In this document: positions 9,796 to 21,858 of the stretch, one piece after another
How positions within the stretch are numbered: position 1 is the first letter of the stretch
Layout: each line of letters starts with the position of its first letter
NCBI GenBank assembly: GCA_963930645.1
Contig: OZ005650.1
Location: 67,942,018 to 68,006,017 of the forward strand
Direction of reading: 5' to 3'
DNA length: 64,000 nucleotides
Source of the DNA: Salticus scenicus
Lineage: Eukaryota > Arthropoda > Arachnida > Araneae > Salticidae
The notes under the pieces: model-generated
The model's database searches: none
The model's input: only the letters and a program-made list of their open reading frames with translations
Told to the model about the DNA's origin: nothing
Translations under genes and position numbers: made by a program

Positions 9796-10245
9796 TTAAG
9801 TGAGAATAACTTTACACATTTAACATAAATATATTGGGTTACAAGAAGAAATATTTTTAGAAATTTCTTTATTAGCTATATATTGAAGAATGTTAAATAT
9901 TGAATATAGCAGACATATTTTCGTAATCAATTAATTAAAGAGGTATAATAAAAACGTTTTAAAGATTAAATTGAAATACATGTATGCAAACATTCAGATG
10001 CATTAAACTTGTCTATCAGAGTTGACTTAAGCAAATTATTACAGTAAAATTCACGTCTGAAAAAGATGCATTAAATCTCAAAATGGAATATGAGAAAAAT
10101 AAAGGGAAAAATATATGAAAGTCTATTCCATATTTTGTGTTGTGATTTTATTCCAAACTTTATAACAATACTCCGTACTTTGAGAGTTTAAATTTGTACA
10201 TTTTTTACCTTTTTTTTCTGATACAATATATATATATATATATAT

Positions 10246-10404
10246 AGTCGAATCTAATTAACGTAAACCGCTTATCGTGAATATTTTCCACAATCCCCGC
10301 TAAAACAAAGGTCAGTTTCTCAGTTACTGACAATATAAACTACTGATAACATGAACAATTTTTTTTTTATTCCCCATGAGATTCCCGTAAACGAGGTTCG
10401 ACTG
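10246..10404. mobile_element. Small pogo-type miniature (GTCGAACCTCGTTAACG family), copy 1
   Basis: Inverted ends AGTCGAATCTAATTAACG and CGTAAACGAGGTTCGACT lie within TA repeats. The interior includes CAGTTTCTCAGTTACTGA and TTCCCCATGAGATTC, shared with the copies at 24579 and 36948. Length 159 bp, non-coding. Confidence 0.75.
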
Positions 10405-11225
10405 ATATATATATACATATATATATATATATATTATAATGTATGTTGCTTGGTAAAAAATCAGTAAGCTAAAAAAAAAAAAAAAAATTCATCTAAATAT
10501 CTCATGATAAAATGAGTATTTATCAACAACAGGTGGATCTGTTATTATTTATGAACTACAATGTTAAAGTCAACTGTACCTCTTTAGATTCTGAAGCATG
10601 TATTTTATAGCCCCTGCTCTTTCCATTATATTACCATTTGATTTCGATGAATATAATAAAACGAAAAAGTACATTTTCCTTTAAAAAGAAATGAATGAAT
10701 AAAAAAAAAAAAACAAATTAATTTTAATTACATTTTAATTTTAATAAGTTTAATCTTTTCAGCTATATACTACCATTGTTTCCAATAAATACTACAAATA
10801 AATAAATAAATAAATAATAAAGATTTCTCTTTTAAAGAAATTATTTAAAATAAACAAAAGTAAAAAGCTGTTATACTATGAAATTTATACATTATGCATA
10901 AACATAACGGTTATAAATAAGATTTTATTTAAATTTTAATGCACTTTTTTTTTTCTTTTACTTCATTACCATTTGATTTGAAGGTGACAAATAGGTTATA
11001 AATTGAAAATAAAAGAAACGCAATAGCTGTTTCAGGTCAAATTATCAGTCCGACTCTTCTTCAAGTGAAAAAATAAAGCACCGAAATATTATTAAAGCAA
11101 CTACGCATTCGTAAATTTTAAGTGAATTTCGGAGTAGTGCTGCTATCTATTAGTATTTTACAAGAAAGATATCTTACGAACTGCTATATAGTAAAACGCA
11201 ACTCACAAATTATCTTAATTTCAAA

Positions 11226-11257
<32 letters not shown>

Positions 11258-11928
11258 TTTGTCAAAAATATAAAAACATGAAACTTAATACAATATTTTA
11301 AATAGCTAAATGTAAAATAAACTTTTTTACTTTAAAAAATATACGAATTTAAAATGAATGTTGGATAAGAAATTAATAATCTCAAGAAATTCTGCCATAA
11401 AACGGAAATTTTAGAAACTGTTGTTATAAAAATTTCTTGTAAAATTTCTGTTTTTATTTCTTAATAAATTTCTGTTTTTAAAAATGTTCTCTTAATATTA
11501 ACCGTAACTGACTGTAAACATTTACAACATTAAATTAAATTAGCATTTTTATAAGCAGGCTTTTACTCACATCTCTTGAGAAAATCGATGTTATTGAATT
11601 TAAGAAAACTAATACATAATCTCTTTTTTAGCATTTATTACATGGATATTGAAACTGAAATATAATTTTCTGTCTGACCAGTAGAATCACACGTACATGG
11701 TCATAAACGGTTATAAAAATTAAAAGAATAAAATTCATAATATTAAAAAAAAAATTATCTACGTTATTTAATTTTTGAAAATACTCCTTGATTTTGCACT
11801 AATAGTGTTTATTAGTATAATCTGAATACATTTGTGCTTTACTTTGTGGATCGATTGATGAGTTAATTTTTATTTTTGTAATATTTTTAACTGTGGAATT
11901 TTCATGCAATTATTTTTTTTCTAATTCA

Positions 11929-11933
<5 letters not shown>

Positions 11934-11991
<58 letters not shown>
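11934..11991. repeat. (TA)n microsatellite
   Basis: About 28 TA units. Confidence 0.95.
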
Positions 11992-11997
<6 letters not shown>

Positions 11998-13544
11998 AAT
12001 AAATCCACAAAATAAATGTACAGATGCATTTAGAGTATATTTATAAACTATATAATAATATAAGATCGAAGTAAAAACTTAAGACTAAAGCATTTTAAAC
12101 AATTTAAAAAAAGATTAAAATTTGTAATTTTAATTTTTTAAACTTTGGTAGTATTCAGGAAATTTTAATATATTTAATATTCATACATTTCAATGCATAT
12201 ACAGACACTGTGAAACATACGCTGTGAAATCGGTGTAAACTCCACATTTTTTAAATATGAATATTTTTGCTTAATTTTACCACATTTAGTTACATCTTTC
12301 TTTATAAAAGTGAAAAACCTCTAATTATTGCATTAAAATCCCATAAATGGCCTGACATTGTTTTTTCAGAAAACTAAAACTTCTAAATAATTATAAAAAT
12401 GAAACTTCTAAGTTATTTTTCTTATAATTTATAAATTCTTACTACTCTGATTTGTTTTAAACGCTAAAAATAGGTAATGCTTACAAAATCTTAAATTGTT
12501 TTCCTACATATAAATTTGAAAAAGTTCGTTATTTCAAAATCTATTTAGAAGGAAATAATTCACTTTACATTGAACGACCCATTATATGCAATACAAACAA
12601 TTGTAAGACAATAATTTCAAAGAAAGATTTTCAACGTCCACCATACCCTTATTAAGACTGACAAAATGACACAAGCACACATACCTTAAAATTAGATTTA
12701 TAAGAAATTAATATATGTTTTTTTCTCTTGATGAGAAATTTAAATTATGTTTATTTTTTACACAAAAATCCCGCTTATTTATAACAGAAAAAATATTTGA
12801 TGTCATAATACTATTATGTGACAAGTTTTGCTTGTAAAATTTATTCATTGGTAATACTAATATTCAAATGCTGTTAGAAAACAAATTAGTAGTTAGATTT
12901 ACATTAACAGCATTTTTCAATTTCTCGAGATAAAAAAAAAAAAAAAAACTTAAAAATAACAAGTCAAACTTTTTAGCATCTGATTAATAATTATATACAA
13001 ACTTTTATTATAAGTATGAATAAAGTATTAATAATGTATCAAAATATATGTATGTAAGATATATAAAGTAAATTCACTCTTACGTCTCTCTTTGATAATC
13101 AGAAAGTCATCAACATGAGAAAATTGATATGAAATCATTTGGTTTTCGCGTCTGAAAATTATGGAACTGGCAACCCTTGTTGGTAATTTGGCGGTCTAGT
13201 CAAATTTGGCAGCTTTCTATTTTGAGATAAAACAACACAAGTAGTCCTTTTCATTTTGTGGCATAGTCATTATTTAATTATTAGGGGGGGGGGGGAAACT
13301 ATTTTTTGTTTTATGTAGTTACTTTAATGAAAAATGCAGAACTCAACAATTGTATTAAAAAAATGTTACTTAAATATTATGTTACAGAGTTTGTATTTAA
13401 CAATATTTTGTTAAATAGTTTATTTTTATGATGAGGCAAGATATAAAAATTCGTCGTGTATTTAAAATGTTGCATGCTTGTTTTATTGAATTACATAAAA
13501 TGCCACTTCAAGGAAAGCTTATCTAACTAAACAGGATGATAATT

Positions 13545-13620
13545 ACAAAATCAAGCTAGTACGTCGTGGCCATTACAAAACTGTATTTTATATTTTCTTA
13601 AACAAATCCACGTTGTTCAA
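13545..13620 (-). mobile_element. Family C terminal fragment
   Basis: CTAGTACGTCGTGGCCATTACAAAAC followed by a degenerate TTTTATATTTTCTTAAACAAATCC matches the 3' end of family C read in reverse (compare 51237 and 33113). Confidence 0.55.
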
Positions 13621-13712
13621 TTAAAAGCAGTTATTTCTGCATTTTACATTTATGAAAAAAATGAGAGAAAGGAAAAAAACCAATAATGGAAAAAAATATT
13701 ATTTATTTATTT

Positions 13713-13715
<3 letters not shown>

Positions 13716-13772
<57 letters not shown>
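13716..13772. repeat. (TA)n microsatellite
   Basis: About 27 TA units directly upstream of a candidate exon. Confidence 0.95.
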
Positions 13773-13777
<5 letters not shown>

Positions 13778-13799
13778 CAATTATTTCAAATTATTACAG

Positions 13800-13958
13800 A
13801 AGCTTGATTCAACTATTCATTTTAAAAATTGTGAGCTATTTCAAAAAATATTAGAAACATTTTGCCGGCACGAAAGAGCGGTTGTGAATGATGCTACTCC
13901 ATATACTGTCGGCAGAAATATTATTGAAGCTCTAGTAAATCAAAATATTTGCACCTAA
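13800..13958 (+). CDS. Candidate exon of an unidentified gene
   Basis: The segment follows AAATTATTACAG and is open for 52 codons to a TAA at 13956-13958; a strong donor TTG-GTGAGT lies just after, at 13967. The translated text has mixed composition with well-spread polar and cysteine residues, for example ILETFCRHERAVVNDATPY and VGRNIIEALVNQN. It looks more like protein than the chance frames of this AT-rich DNA. The other two frames close early. The stop before the donor means it is either a last coding exon whose untranslated tail is spliced, or a decayed exon. I do not recognise the family, and phase does not connect it directly to 7257-7361. Confidence 0.35.
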   Translation, partial: KLDSTIHFKNCELFQKILETFCRHERAVVNDATPYTVGRNIIEALVNQNICT

Positions 13959-14459
13959 ACTGTATTGGTGAGTAAATATTTATCGAGTCATAATCTTAGT
14001 CTTAAGCTGTTTATAAAAAAGTAGATTGATGATAAAAATTAGTGATCAAACTAATATCTATATAATATTTCTCTAACGTGGACCAATTTCAATTAATATT
14101 TTTTGAAATGATACGATAGTGGTAAAATTAATAAAATACGTGAGGATAAAAAATAGTATTTAAAAATGAACAATATTTAAGCACGCGGATTCAGTTCAAT
14201 GATCTAATAAAGAAAACATGACGATATTTGTTTGAGGACATTATTTTATGAGAAATGTATTTTTGAAAGTTATTTCTGCAAAATCTTTGCAAGAGTCAGT
14301 ATAAACCTAGCAATATTTCAAAGATATAAACAGAACATGATATATTATCATAAATTGGCTACAAAACGCAATCATAAAAAAATATTATCAATTTAAGTCT
14401 AGGATTTTTTTTTTTCTTTTTTACAAAAAATTACGCTAAAATAAATAAAATGCCATTGC

Positions 14460-14751
14460 ATACTTGGCGATTAAAATTTAAAAGGCGTCACAGGGGTCCT
14501 TTACTAAAACCGTACTGCCTGCGGAAGTATGAAAACTGAGTCATAAACCATGAATTTTATTTTGAAGCTTTTCTTTGAATAATTCTGGTTTCACTATTGC
14601 ACAATATTTATTTGGATCTAATAATAATTTGGCTTCTGGTAAATTAAAATTTTAATTAAGGGGTGAAATTGATATAATATTTATAAGTTTCAAATTTTAA
14701 AGGTAAATAAGAAAAGAAATAAAGTGCGAAAATACCGCACGGGTTTGCTAG
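14460..14751 (+). mobile_element. Helitron-like 3' end
   Basis: The sequence ends GCGAAAATACCGCACGGGTTTGCTAG, with T next. A CTRR terminus preceded by a short stem (GCGAA with TTTGC, one wobble) is the Helitron 3' hallmark. The upstream limit is uncertain. Confidence 0.45.
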
Positions 14752-14828
14752 TATATATGAAACGTGGATGTGTGCTTCAGTAATTTTTCTGCCGAATGTA
14801 CAAAAAGTTTTTTTGAATAATTATCAGT

Positions 14829-14864
<36 letters not shown>

Positions 14865-14968
14865 CATTTCACAACCATTAGTTAAAAATAATCTGTGTAT
14901 TTTTATACTAAACGTTATTCTAGATGACTGCACGGATCGAAATTTTATCCTTTAAACCTTTAATTTAA

Positions 14969-15213
14969 TCCTTTGCCGGTCCTATTCAATTTCCCACTCC
15001 TTTTTTGAATGTTGTCAAATTTAAGGATTTTTTTTGTTCAATATCCACCAATAAATTTCTACTGCATCGGTTGTCTAATCACTTCAAAGTTTATTCGTCC
15101 ATTATGTATATCAAATATCACTCCTCAAAATTATTGGTGTTCGTTAAATAAAAGAGTCCCTCAATTTGGCAATACTATGTATAGCGGTTTAGAGCACTAG
15201 GGCCGGCAAAGGG
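14969..15213. mobile_element. piggyBac-type miniature with CCCTTTGCCGGCC ends
   Basis: TTAA (14965-14968) precedes TCCTTTGCCGGTCCTA, and TAGGGCCGGCAAAGGG precedes TTAA (15214-15217). Length 245 bp. The plus-strand frame 15009-15200 is short and not convincing as a gene. Confidence 0.75.
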
Positions 15214-15348
15214 TTAATATAGGAGAAAATAAATAAATTAATAAATAAATAAAACATTTTTTTAGCTGTTTTTAATTATTTCAACCTCAAGATTTGATCA
15301 AGCGTATGATTACCGTTTATTATTATTATTATTATTTTACTTACATCT

Positions 15349-15660
15349 GTCAAGAAGAAAGTATTGGATTCGTGAAAATTTCCGACTTTCGATTTTCGAT
15401 AAATTCACACAGTTTGTGATTTTTGGAATATGATTCAACTATTGTTAGAAAATGTCTTTGTATGTGTGTCAGAAAGAAAATTTTGGACTCTGTTTCTCAC
15501 GATCCAGTGGACAGCATTTAACCAAACTTAATATTTGGCTAGACTTAAATTACTGCTAATTAGATTTTAATATGTGGCTTTCATAACATATTGCTTCTAT
15601 ATTGCAATCCTACTGGACAGGCTCCATCTAATCATCTATAGTTATAAATACACTAAGCTT
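15349..15660 (+). mobile_element. Diverged family C fragment
   Basis: AAGAAAGTATTGGATTCGTGAAAATTTCCGAC matches the family C start after its hairpin, and GTATGTGTGTCAGAAAG sits where the family has its GT-rich tract. The later part is too diverged to delimit. Confidence 0.5.
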
Positions 15661-16669
15661 GTACATGTGATGGAAATCATGTAAATCTGTACTGATTTTA
15701 TTTGGGTACAAAAAGCTAACAGACGACAATTTAATTTCGTTTCTGATAAGGTAAAACCTTGCTTCTCAGAGTAGGTAGTTCTTCTAAGGTATATATATTT
15801 CGTATGTTATTTATTGTTATTTAAATCCACCAAAATTGGTATATGATATTTATAATTTTAAAATGTATGCTGATTCAATTCGGATGTAATCTATCCACAA
15901 TGTGGCGTTGCTGTTAGTGTCTGGGATTTCCAGTTGCCTATACAGCAGCACCTATTGGTGAAAATTGTACGAAATTATATGTATAGAAAGTTAATTGTGA
16001 GAAGCTAAGTTTCTTGAAATTTTGTGCGAATAAATCGTTGGTGACGCTATTATATAGAATGGAATAAAAAAAAAACTTTTAAAGCCGTCACAGTATAACT
16101 AGTTTTTTTTTTTTTTTTCTGTTTTACTAATGCGCAAGATATTTATATTTTTATTGAAATATTACAGAAATTGCTACATTTTTACTATATTTAGTAATAA
16201 ACAAAAGAGAAAAATCATGCGGACCACTTAGTTTATAAAACACCTGCACCCTACACCTAAACATACACTTTTGTACGTTTAAAATTTTAGTGAGTCCCCA
16301 TATCAAACCGCTTACGGTATACACATACTTTCAATAAAAAATGAGCACGGTTACGATGTAACTGAGGAATTATAAAATATATTTTTGAAATTAGAGAACG
16401 AATAGACAGACAATGGTGTTGACAAACTTAAATTTTAAGCATATTTTTAACTTGTTGGGAAGTTGAAAACGTTTAACAAAATTTAAAACACACTTCGATC
16501 AATTTTCGCTTATTATCCTCTAATATATCTAAATATTTCTATATGGCCTTATGAATCATAAGCTAACAATAAAATATTTTATAGGAAACATGTTTTATGT
16601 GCATACGAACAGTATTTGATAATTTTATTACGTTTCGTGTAGCATATCTAAGTATGCTTTAAATAAACA
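15661..16669. other. AT-rich region with no firm feature
   Basis: A possible further family C-like remnant (CAATGTGGCGTTGCTG near 15900) is too degraded to call. Nothing else was seen. Confidence 0.4.
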
Positions 16670-17100
16670 TTAGCAGGCTTTGCCCGCTTTGCTGCATAGT
16701 ATATTTAAATAAATTCTCAAAATTCCATGTCATTATTAACAAAATCTCAAAAGAAAAAAAAAAAAATCGCTGAAATCAATCGAAACTTAAGTTGATGTTC
16801 CAGCTGCGGTTTGTAATGGTTCTTCTGCTCGCAACATGATTAGTCTGGGTTTCCATTGCTTTCGGCAGCGTCTTACCCACTTTTTACTCTCCCTCTTCGG
16901 CGGGTAAGTTAGAAGTTTCGCGAAATACCACCGAAGTGCCTATTACATACACTTAATCAATACCCACCAACCAAAATTCGCCATTCCAAGATAATTTGAA
17001 GCAAAATTTTGGATTTTATAATGTGTGAAATTTGAAGGTATCGCTATTTTTTTTTTATAACGACCGTCATCATGAATGTAGACCATCAATTAAATCTCTT
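16670..17100 (-). mobile_element. Helitron-like element, 3' part, minus orientation
   Basis: On the minus strand the element ends with hairpin GCGGGC-AAA-GCCTGC (16673-16687 on plus) followed by TAA, giving CTAA, then T of the target. The interior matches the block at 26870-27076 in inverse order: the GAAATC...CGAAAC region near 16770-16790, TTTCGGCAGCG near 16860, and the GGCGAATTTTGG region near 16980. Confidence 0.6.
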
Positions 17101-17233
17101 CTTTCATTTGACAGACACATCACTTCTCAACCCAAATAAATAAATAGATAAAAATAAAATAAAAATTACTACTTAATTATGCATTATCAGTATTTAAAAA
17201 AGACTGTTTTTATTTAAATATTAATAATAATTT

Positions 17234-18113
17234 CGTGGGACACTCACATGGCTGTCTCTTACTCTTACCTAGCATTTGAATACTATAAATGCAGATTGCA
17301 GATTAAAGTGTAAGATAACAAATACTATATATAAATCTACGTTTCAAAAATTTCAAACTAGTTTTAGGAACAGATATTATTTGACGAATAACTCTCTCAA
17401 TGAGGAGGGGGGGGGACCCCGTTTAAATATATTGCATAATGCCTACTATAAAAAATTCTTGGCTATTATTAAATTTAAAAGTTCATTCCAAATTTTTCAG
17501 TCAACTTTCTTTCTCACCACTCTTTCAAGCTTATTAATCTTGAACAAACATTTTTAGCAACCTCAAAATAAACTTCAAAATACAAAATTTGAATTATCTG
17601 CAAATATTTGTTTTAAAATTAGCTGATAACAGGCATACACAAAGATTAACCATTAAAAATTTGATTTTAGTATTCAGGGAACCTCAAAACGTGTAATTAT
17701 AGGGGAAAAAAAGCGTTAAAATTTCCACTTAAAAAATTTCTTTGTTTACTCTGTAGGTTTGAAGTATTAATTATCATTCCTAGGTAGCCCTGTAGATGAA
17801 TGGGGAATGATTTTCATGCCATATTTTACACTAAACATACTTTTATGCATATAAAAAAATATATGTTAACTTATTTTTGTTTAGTACAGGCTACAGATAT
17901 TAAACTGTAAATAGCAAAACAATTTCGCTCACATACCTAATGTATTTGAATTATCTTGGACGTCCCTGTACACGAAGCATTTGCTTGATCTCAAGGAAAA
18001 GCTAAGTGCAGCATCCCCTTACATGATTCAAATGTAGAATACTAAGTTTTCATATTCTGGAATTATTTGTTTTTGAAATGTGCTGATAACTGGCATACAC
18101 GTACAGGCATACA

Positions 18114-18151
<38 letters not shown>

Positions 18152-18303
18152 TCAAATACAAAAACCTGATTTTTGGATTCAGGGGACCTCAAAATGTGCA
18201 AAAATATTGCAAAAAATCAGTTTCAAAATTTGACCCAAAAACAATACTTTCGGGTCAAATTTTGGATTTTTCTTATCCATATCTGTGGATGAGAGAAAGA
18301 AAA
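17234..18303 (-). mobile_element. Family B short element, copy 2
   Basis: Read in reverse it begins near 18303 with ACTTTCTCTCATCC, then GAAAGTATTG followed by TTTTTGGGTC. A GT-rich tract lies at 18116-18147, and it finishes with GGTAAGAGTAAGAGACAGCC and GTGAGTGTCCCAC at 17234. The order matches the intact copy at 21859-22877. A G-run with GAGGGGG lies at 17403-17417, as in the other copy. Confidence 0.65.
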
Positions 18304-18639
18304 GAAAGAAAAATATAAGCAATAATTAAAGAGAGGAAAAAAATAGCCAAATTAGCGATAAAACTGCCAAACCGTTTGACTTCCTGTAATAGCAGATGCT
18401 TGCTTATCGTTAAGTTAAAGCGCGAAAACTTTTGTCACATTCTTCAATTATGTTGATGCTATGCAGACCGAACCTTGTGCAGTTTGCTGATCAAGCAGTA
18501 GATTATTTATACAATAACATCCTTGATTAGCAGATTTTCATGACAGAAGACAATCATTTTTATGCTATGTAGAAGATCTTAGAAAATTTATTTTTCTAAG
18601 GGTTTATTATTATTATGACAAATGAAAAAAAAAAAAAAA

Positions 18640-19935
18640 AAAAAAAAGGTAAATTTGTTTTAAATCATCTGAAAACGATGGTTCAATTATTCGTTTTAAA
18701 GGTGATATCGAATTCTTTTGAAAGATAATCATAGTGAAAATTTTTATCCACCCCTCCCCCATCCCCGTATACTTATTCCTAGGGGAAAAAACAATGTCCT
18801 ATGAATAATAATAATTAAAAAAAAAACTGTTTGACTATTACTCGTTATACAGCCAAATTAAATCAATAATGTATATCAAATGTATGTCACACAGAAGGTT
18901 TGGTGAGTATATATATTACAGAAGCTGATAGATAGCCTTTCTGTGAATGGAAAATATTGGAACGTGGCAGCGCCACCTGTCGTCCAATATGCACCCAAAG
19001 GCAATCTGTAGAGTTTTACGTAATATTAATTTCACGTACCAAATTTACAACATTTATAAATCACAGAAGTTGAGATTTTTCGTTTCCGTTATGAGATTAC
19101 ATTGCAGCATAGCCACGCCACCTGTTGGCCGATGTGCATCCAAAATGTACCAGTAAAGCTTTACATAAAATCGATTTCACTTATAACTTCAGTGTATCAC
19201 AAAATTTAAGTGTTAAATCACAAGAGTTAAAATATTGCCTTTCCGTTAAAATGATTAAATTGCAGATTACAACGCCACCTGTTGGACAATGTATACATCC
19301 AAATTGTATTAGCAGAGGTTATAATGATATATACCAATATATTAAGTTTAATGCATTTGTACACTATAGAAGCTGAGATATAGCCGTCCCATAAATGGAG
19401 GGTTTCATTACATAGCACCGCAATCTATCGGACGATATACCCTAAATGAAATTTAAATAACCTCCAATTTAGGGCAAGATCTAATTATGTAACAAGTTTG
19501 GTTGAATTCCATACATTGATTCATGAAATACAAAATTCACAAAATTTTTCCATGAGTTTAAAATTTTGTAATTTTTTTTCACCTCACCGCTACTGATTCT
19601 TGAAAAGCATTCTTTACTGACGTGCTAACAAAACGTTAAACTGAAAATGTAAAAAATGCTCTATTCTCTATCAAGCTAAAAATTATAAATTTCGAATAAC
19701 TTACGAAGTTCTTAAATTAGAATGTTACAAATCTCTCAATAGGATTCTTATCAATATCATAAGCGATATTTTAAAACTGGTCCGATCTCTCTGCAATCAT
19801 TTGTTCTTGAGATATCGTGTACATGGACTAACGGGCTATTACGCTAATAGGTGCCGATACCATACCAACCTTTTGACTTCCGGATTCCTCACGCCAGAAA
19901 ACGTGTAAAAAAATCAAAAACTGAAGTCAAAAATT
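18640..19935 (-). mobile_element. Family C-related element with an internal 155-bp tandem repeat
   Basis: 18660-18790 matches the C body (GGTTCAATTATTCGTTTTAAAG, GATAATCATAGTGAAAATTT). 19800-19935 resembles the C opening read in reverse (GAGATATCGTGTACATGG, and AAAACGTGTAAA followed by AAGTCAAAAATTTT). Between them lie three to four units with GCCACCTGTYG. Confidence 0.5.
18890..19450 (+). repeat. Tandem repeat, ~155-bp unit, 3-4 copies
   Basis: Each unit carries GCCACCTGTCGTCCAATATG or variants (near 18970, 19110, 19270, 19415), an AGAAGCTGAGATA-like motif, and TTCCGTTAT or TTCCGTTAA. Units differ by 20-30 percent. The frames crossing it are shadows of the repeat. Confidence 0.7.
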
Positions 19936-19989
19936 TTCATGATTAACCTAGTTTCTCAACCAATAGTACTAAAAAGTCATTTTGTCATA

Positions 19990-20220
19990 TTCGTTATAAT
20001 TACACTGTTACAGAACGTGTTATGACGGTGTTACACTTGAACGTTCTATATAGAACTAGAATTGTACGTTTTATAGATGGTACAAATCAAACATTTTCAG
20101 AACGTTCTAAATAATACCATTTCTGAACGTGTTTTAGAACGTTCTTTTGACACGAAACACGGTGTTTGAACTATTGAAACCGTTATTAGACGTTCACAGA
20201 ACGTTCCTGTGCTACTTGGG
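19990..20220 (-). repeat. AACGTTC-rich terminal repeat, right copy
   Basis: Multiple GAACGTTCT and AACGTGTT motifs end with CACAGAACGTTCCTGTGC followed by TACTTGGG, the inverse of the opening at 3570. Directly outside is the remaining Tc1 upstream DNA. Confidence 0.6.
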
Positions 20221-20715
20221 AAGTTTACACCTATGCCACTGTATCACAGAATAATAACTAACTGTCTTGTGTTGCCAGCTTGAAAATATTTCTGTAATAA
20301 AGGTACTGAAATAAGCTTAAGGTAACACTAATTAAATAATAATACTTTTGGGCAGGTCGGGTATAATAAATTTCCAATTTCAAAAAACTTTAAATATTTT
20401 CTTTGGTCTAATAATTTGGCCAGGTACTGTAATATGACAGATTCACTTTATTTATTTCATTTTATAGGAACATTCAGATAAGTTTTTGAAGATATATAAA
20501 GATAATTAAGTCTACCTGCCAGAATATGTTTTTAAGAATTCAAACAAAATGAGCAATCCCGTACGAAATGTTATTAAATTTTAAGTTTATTTATTGAAAT
20601 TAATATTTAAAGATGTGCTTATTTATTTACCTATTTATTTCAGACCTTAGTCAAAACTAAAGTTTATATTTTCTAATATTAAACGGAAATAAAAATTGAT
20701 TTTATTATACTTTTT

Positions 20716-21852
20716 ACTTTCCGAACACTATAGTGAGGAAAGTATTGTAATCATGTCAAAAATCCGAATTCGAGATTTTGATGTTTCTATACGTTTCGAG
20801 GTCCAACGAGTCCGTTTTCACTATTTTTACGATGATATATGTATGTGTGTGTGTATGTATGTGTGTATGTATGTGTGTATGTCTGTGAGTGAACACGCTA
20901 GCGTCTAAACGCTTTGTTCGAATAAGCTGAAAGTTGGTACGTATATTGTAAGTCACCATAGTACGAACCCTATAGATTTTGGTGAATCTAGCACTTACAG
21001 TTTTTTTACAGGGACACAAAGAAAAATTCTTTATCATTATGGCCAAGGGACCAAAATCTTAAAAGTGCGATAGCATCTAAACGCCTTATTCAATTGAGCA
21101 AAAACTTTATACACATATTATAGGTCACAGATACTCAATCTGTATAGAGTTTGGAGAATCTAGCACTTATAGTTTTTTTACAGGGACATAAAGAAAAATT
21201 CTTTGCCAAATTTTTAAAAGTGTGATAGCGTCTAAACGCCTTATTAATCTGAGCAAAGAATTTGTACACATGTTATAGGTCATATTTGAACCAAATGTAT
21301 AGATTTTGGTGAATCTAGCACTTACAGTTTCTTTACAGGGACACAAAGAAAAATTCTTTATCATTATGGCCTATGAGACCAAATTTTTAAAAGTGCAATA
21401 GCATCTAAACGCCTTATTCAGTTGAGCTGAAAATTTGTATGAATATTATAAATCACTGTTGCACTAACTATAAGCATTTTGGTGAATTGTGGCCACTACG
21501 AGACTTTCTTCTATATTTTCCTATACAAATTCACTCAGTAACAATAATTAAAAAAAAAAAAAAAAAAGTGGGACTTTGACAAAATTGTGGGTAAAATGTG
21601 AAAATTTGTTTAAGTTTGTCAGAATTTATAGATTTTTACAGGGACACAACAAAAAATTCTTTATCATTATGATCTAAGGGCTCAAAGTTCAGTAGCGTTA
21701 AATAAAACCTCGTGTGATATATGGAGAAAAATACTCAAACACTCTGTTATGGTTTTCTCTCTTTTGTTTGTTTAGCAACTCCTCTTTCTTTATTTTATCT
21801 ACAAAACTGTTAGTTACTCAATGTTCGGAAAGTCGAGTGGAGTCACTCCAGA
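20716..21852 (+). mobile_element. Family A short element, copy 2
   Basis: ACTTTCCGAACACTATAG at 20716, GTATGTGTG tract at 20840-20885, four ~173-bp units, inverted ACTTTCCGAACA and terminal CCAGA at 21852. TTTTT precedes it and six T follow. Compared with copy 1 it carries an extra ~130 bp at 21487-21620 from family C. Confidence 0.8.
21487..21620 (-). mobile_element. Family C fragment inserted in family A copy 2
   Basis: Where copy 1 has TTTTGGTGAATCTAGCATCTAT, copy 2 switches to TTGTGGCCACTACGAGAC, then CTTTCTTCTATATTTTCC (the C 3' end in reverse), and returns at TATAGATTTTTACAGG. About 9 bp of A sequence are missing at the join. Confidence 0.65.
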
Positions 21853-21858
21853 TTTTTT

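Larger units (their letters stand above)
9800..13540. other. Long AT-rich stretch, mostly featureless
   Basis: Apart from the small pogo-type miniature at 10246-10404 and (TA)n tracts, no reading frame, exon border pair or element end stood out. It is consistent with deep intron or intergenic DNA. Confidence 0.5.
3570..20220. mobile_element. Possible 16.6-kb transposon bounded by AACGTTC inverted repeats
   Basis: The left end (CCCAAGCAGCACCGAAACG) and the inverted right end (CCCAAGTAGCACAGGAACG) agree over about 33 bases with few mismatches. They abut the two halves of what looks like one Tc1 upstream region. The interior carries no recognisable transposase and holds many other elements. No clear target duplication is seen: the flanks read TAATGCAA on the left and AAGTTTAC on the right. 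It could equally be two separate short copies, or an old element whose core was replaced by later insertions. Confidence 0.3.
1070..20431 (-). mobile_element. Tc1/mariner element, split by later insertions
   Basis: A 26-bp end beginning CAGTACCTGGCCAAATTATT follows a TA at 1070-1071. Its exact inverse occupies 20404-20429 and is followed by TA at 20430-20431. No other copy of this end was found in the window. The minus-strand transposase begins at 3411, and 158 bp of upstream DNA follow before the sequence switches to AACGTTC palindromes at 3570. After the matching palindromes end at 20220, 183 bp remain before the second Tc1 end. I read this as one Tc1 copy of about 2.7 kb that took a ~1 kb insertion inside its gene and a ~16.6 kb insertion upstream. 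The alternative is two unrelated Tc1 ends that happen to face each other. Confidence 0.5.
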
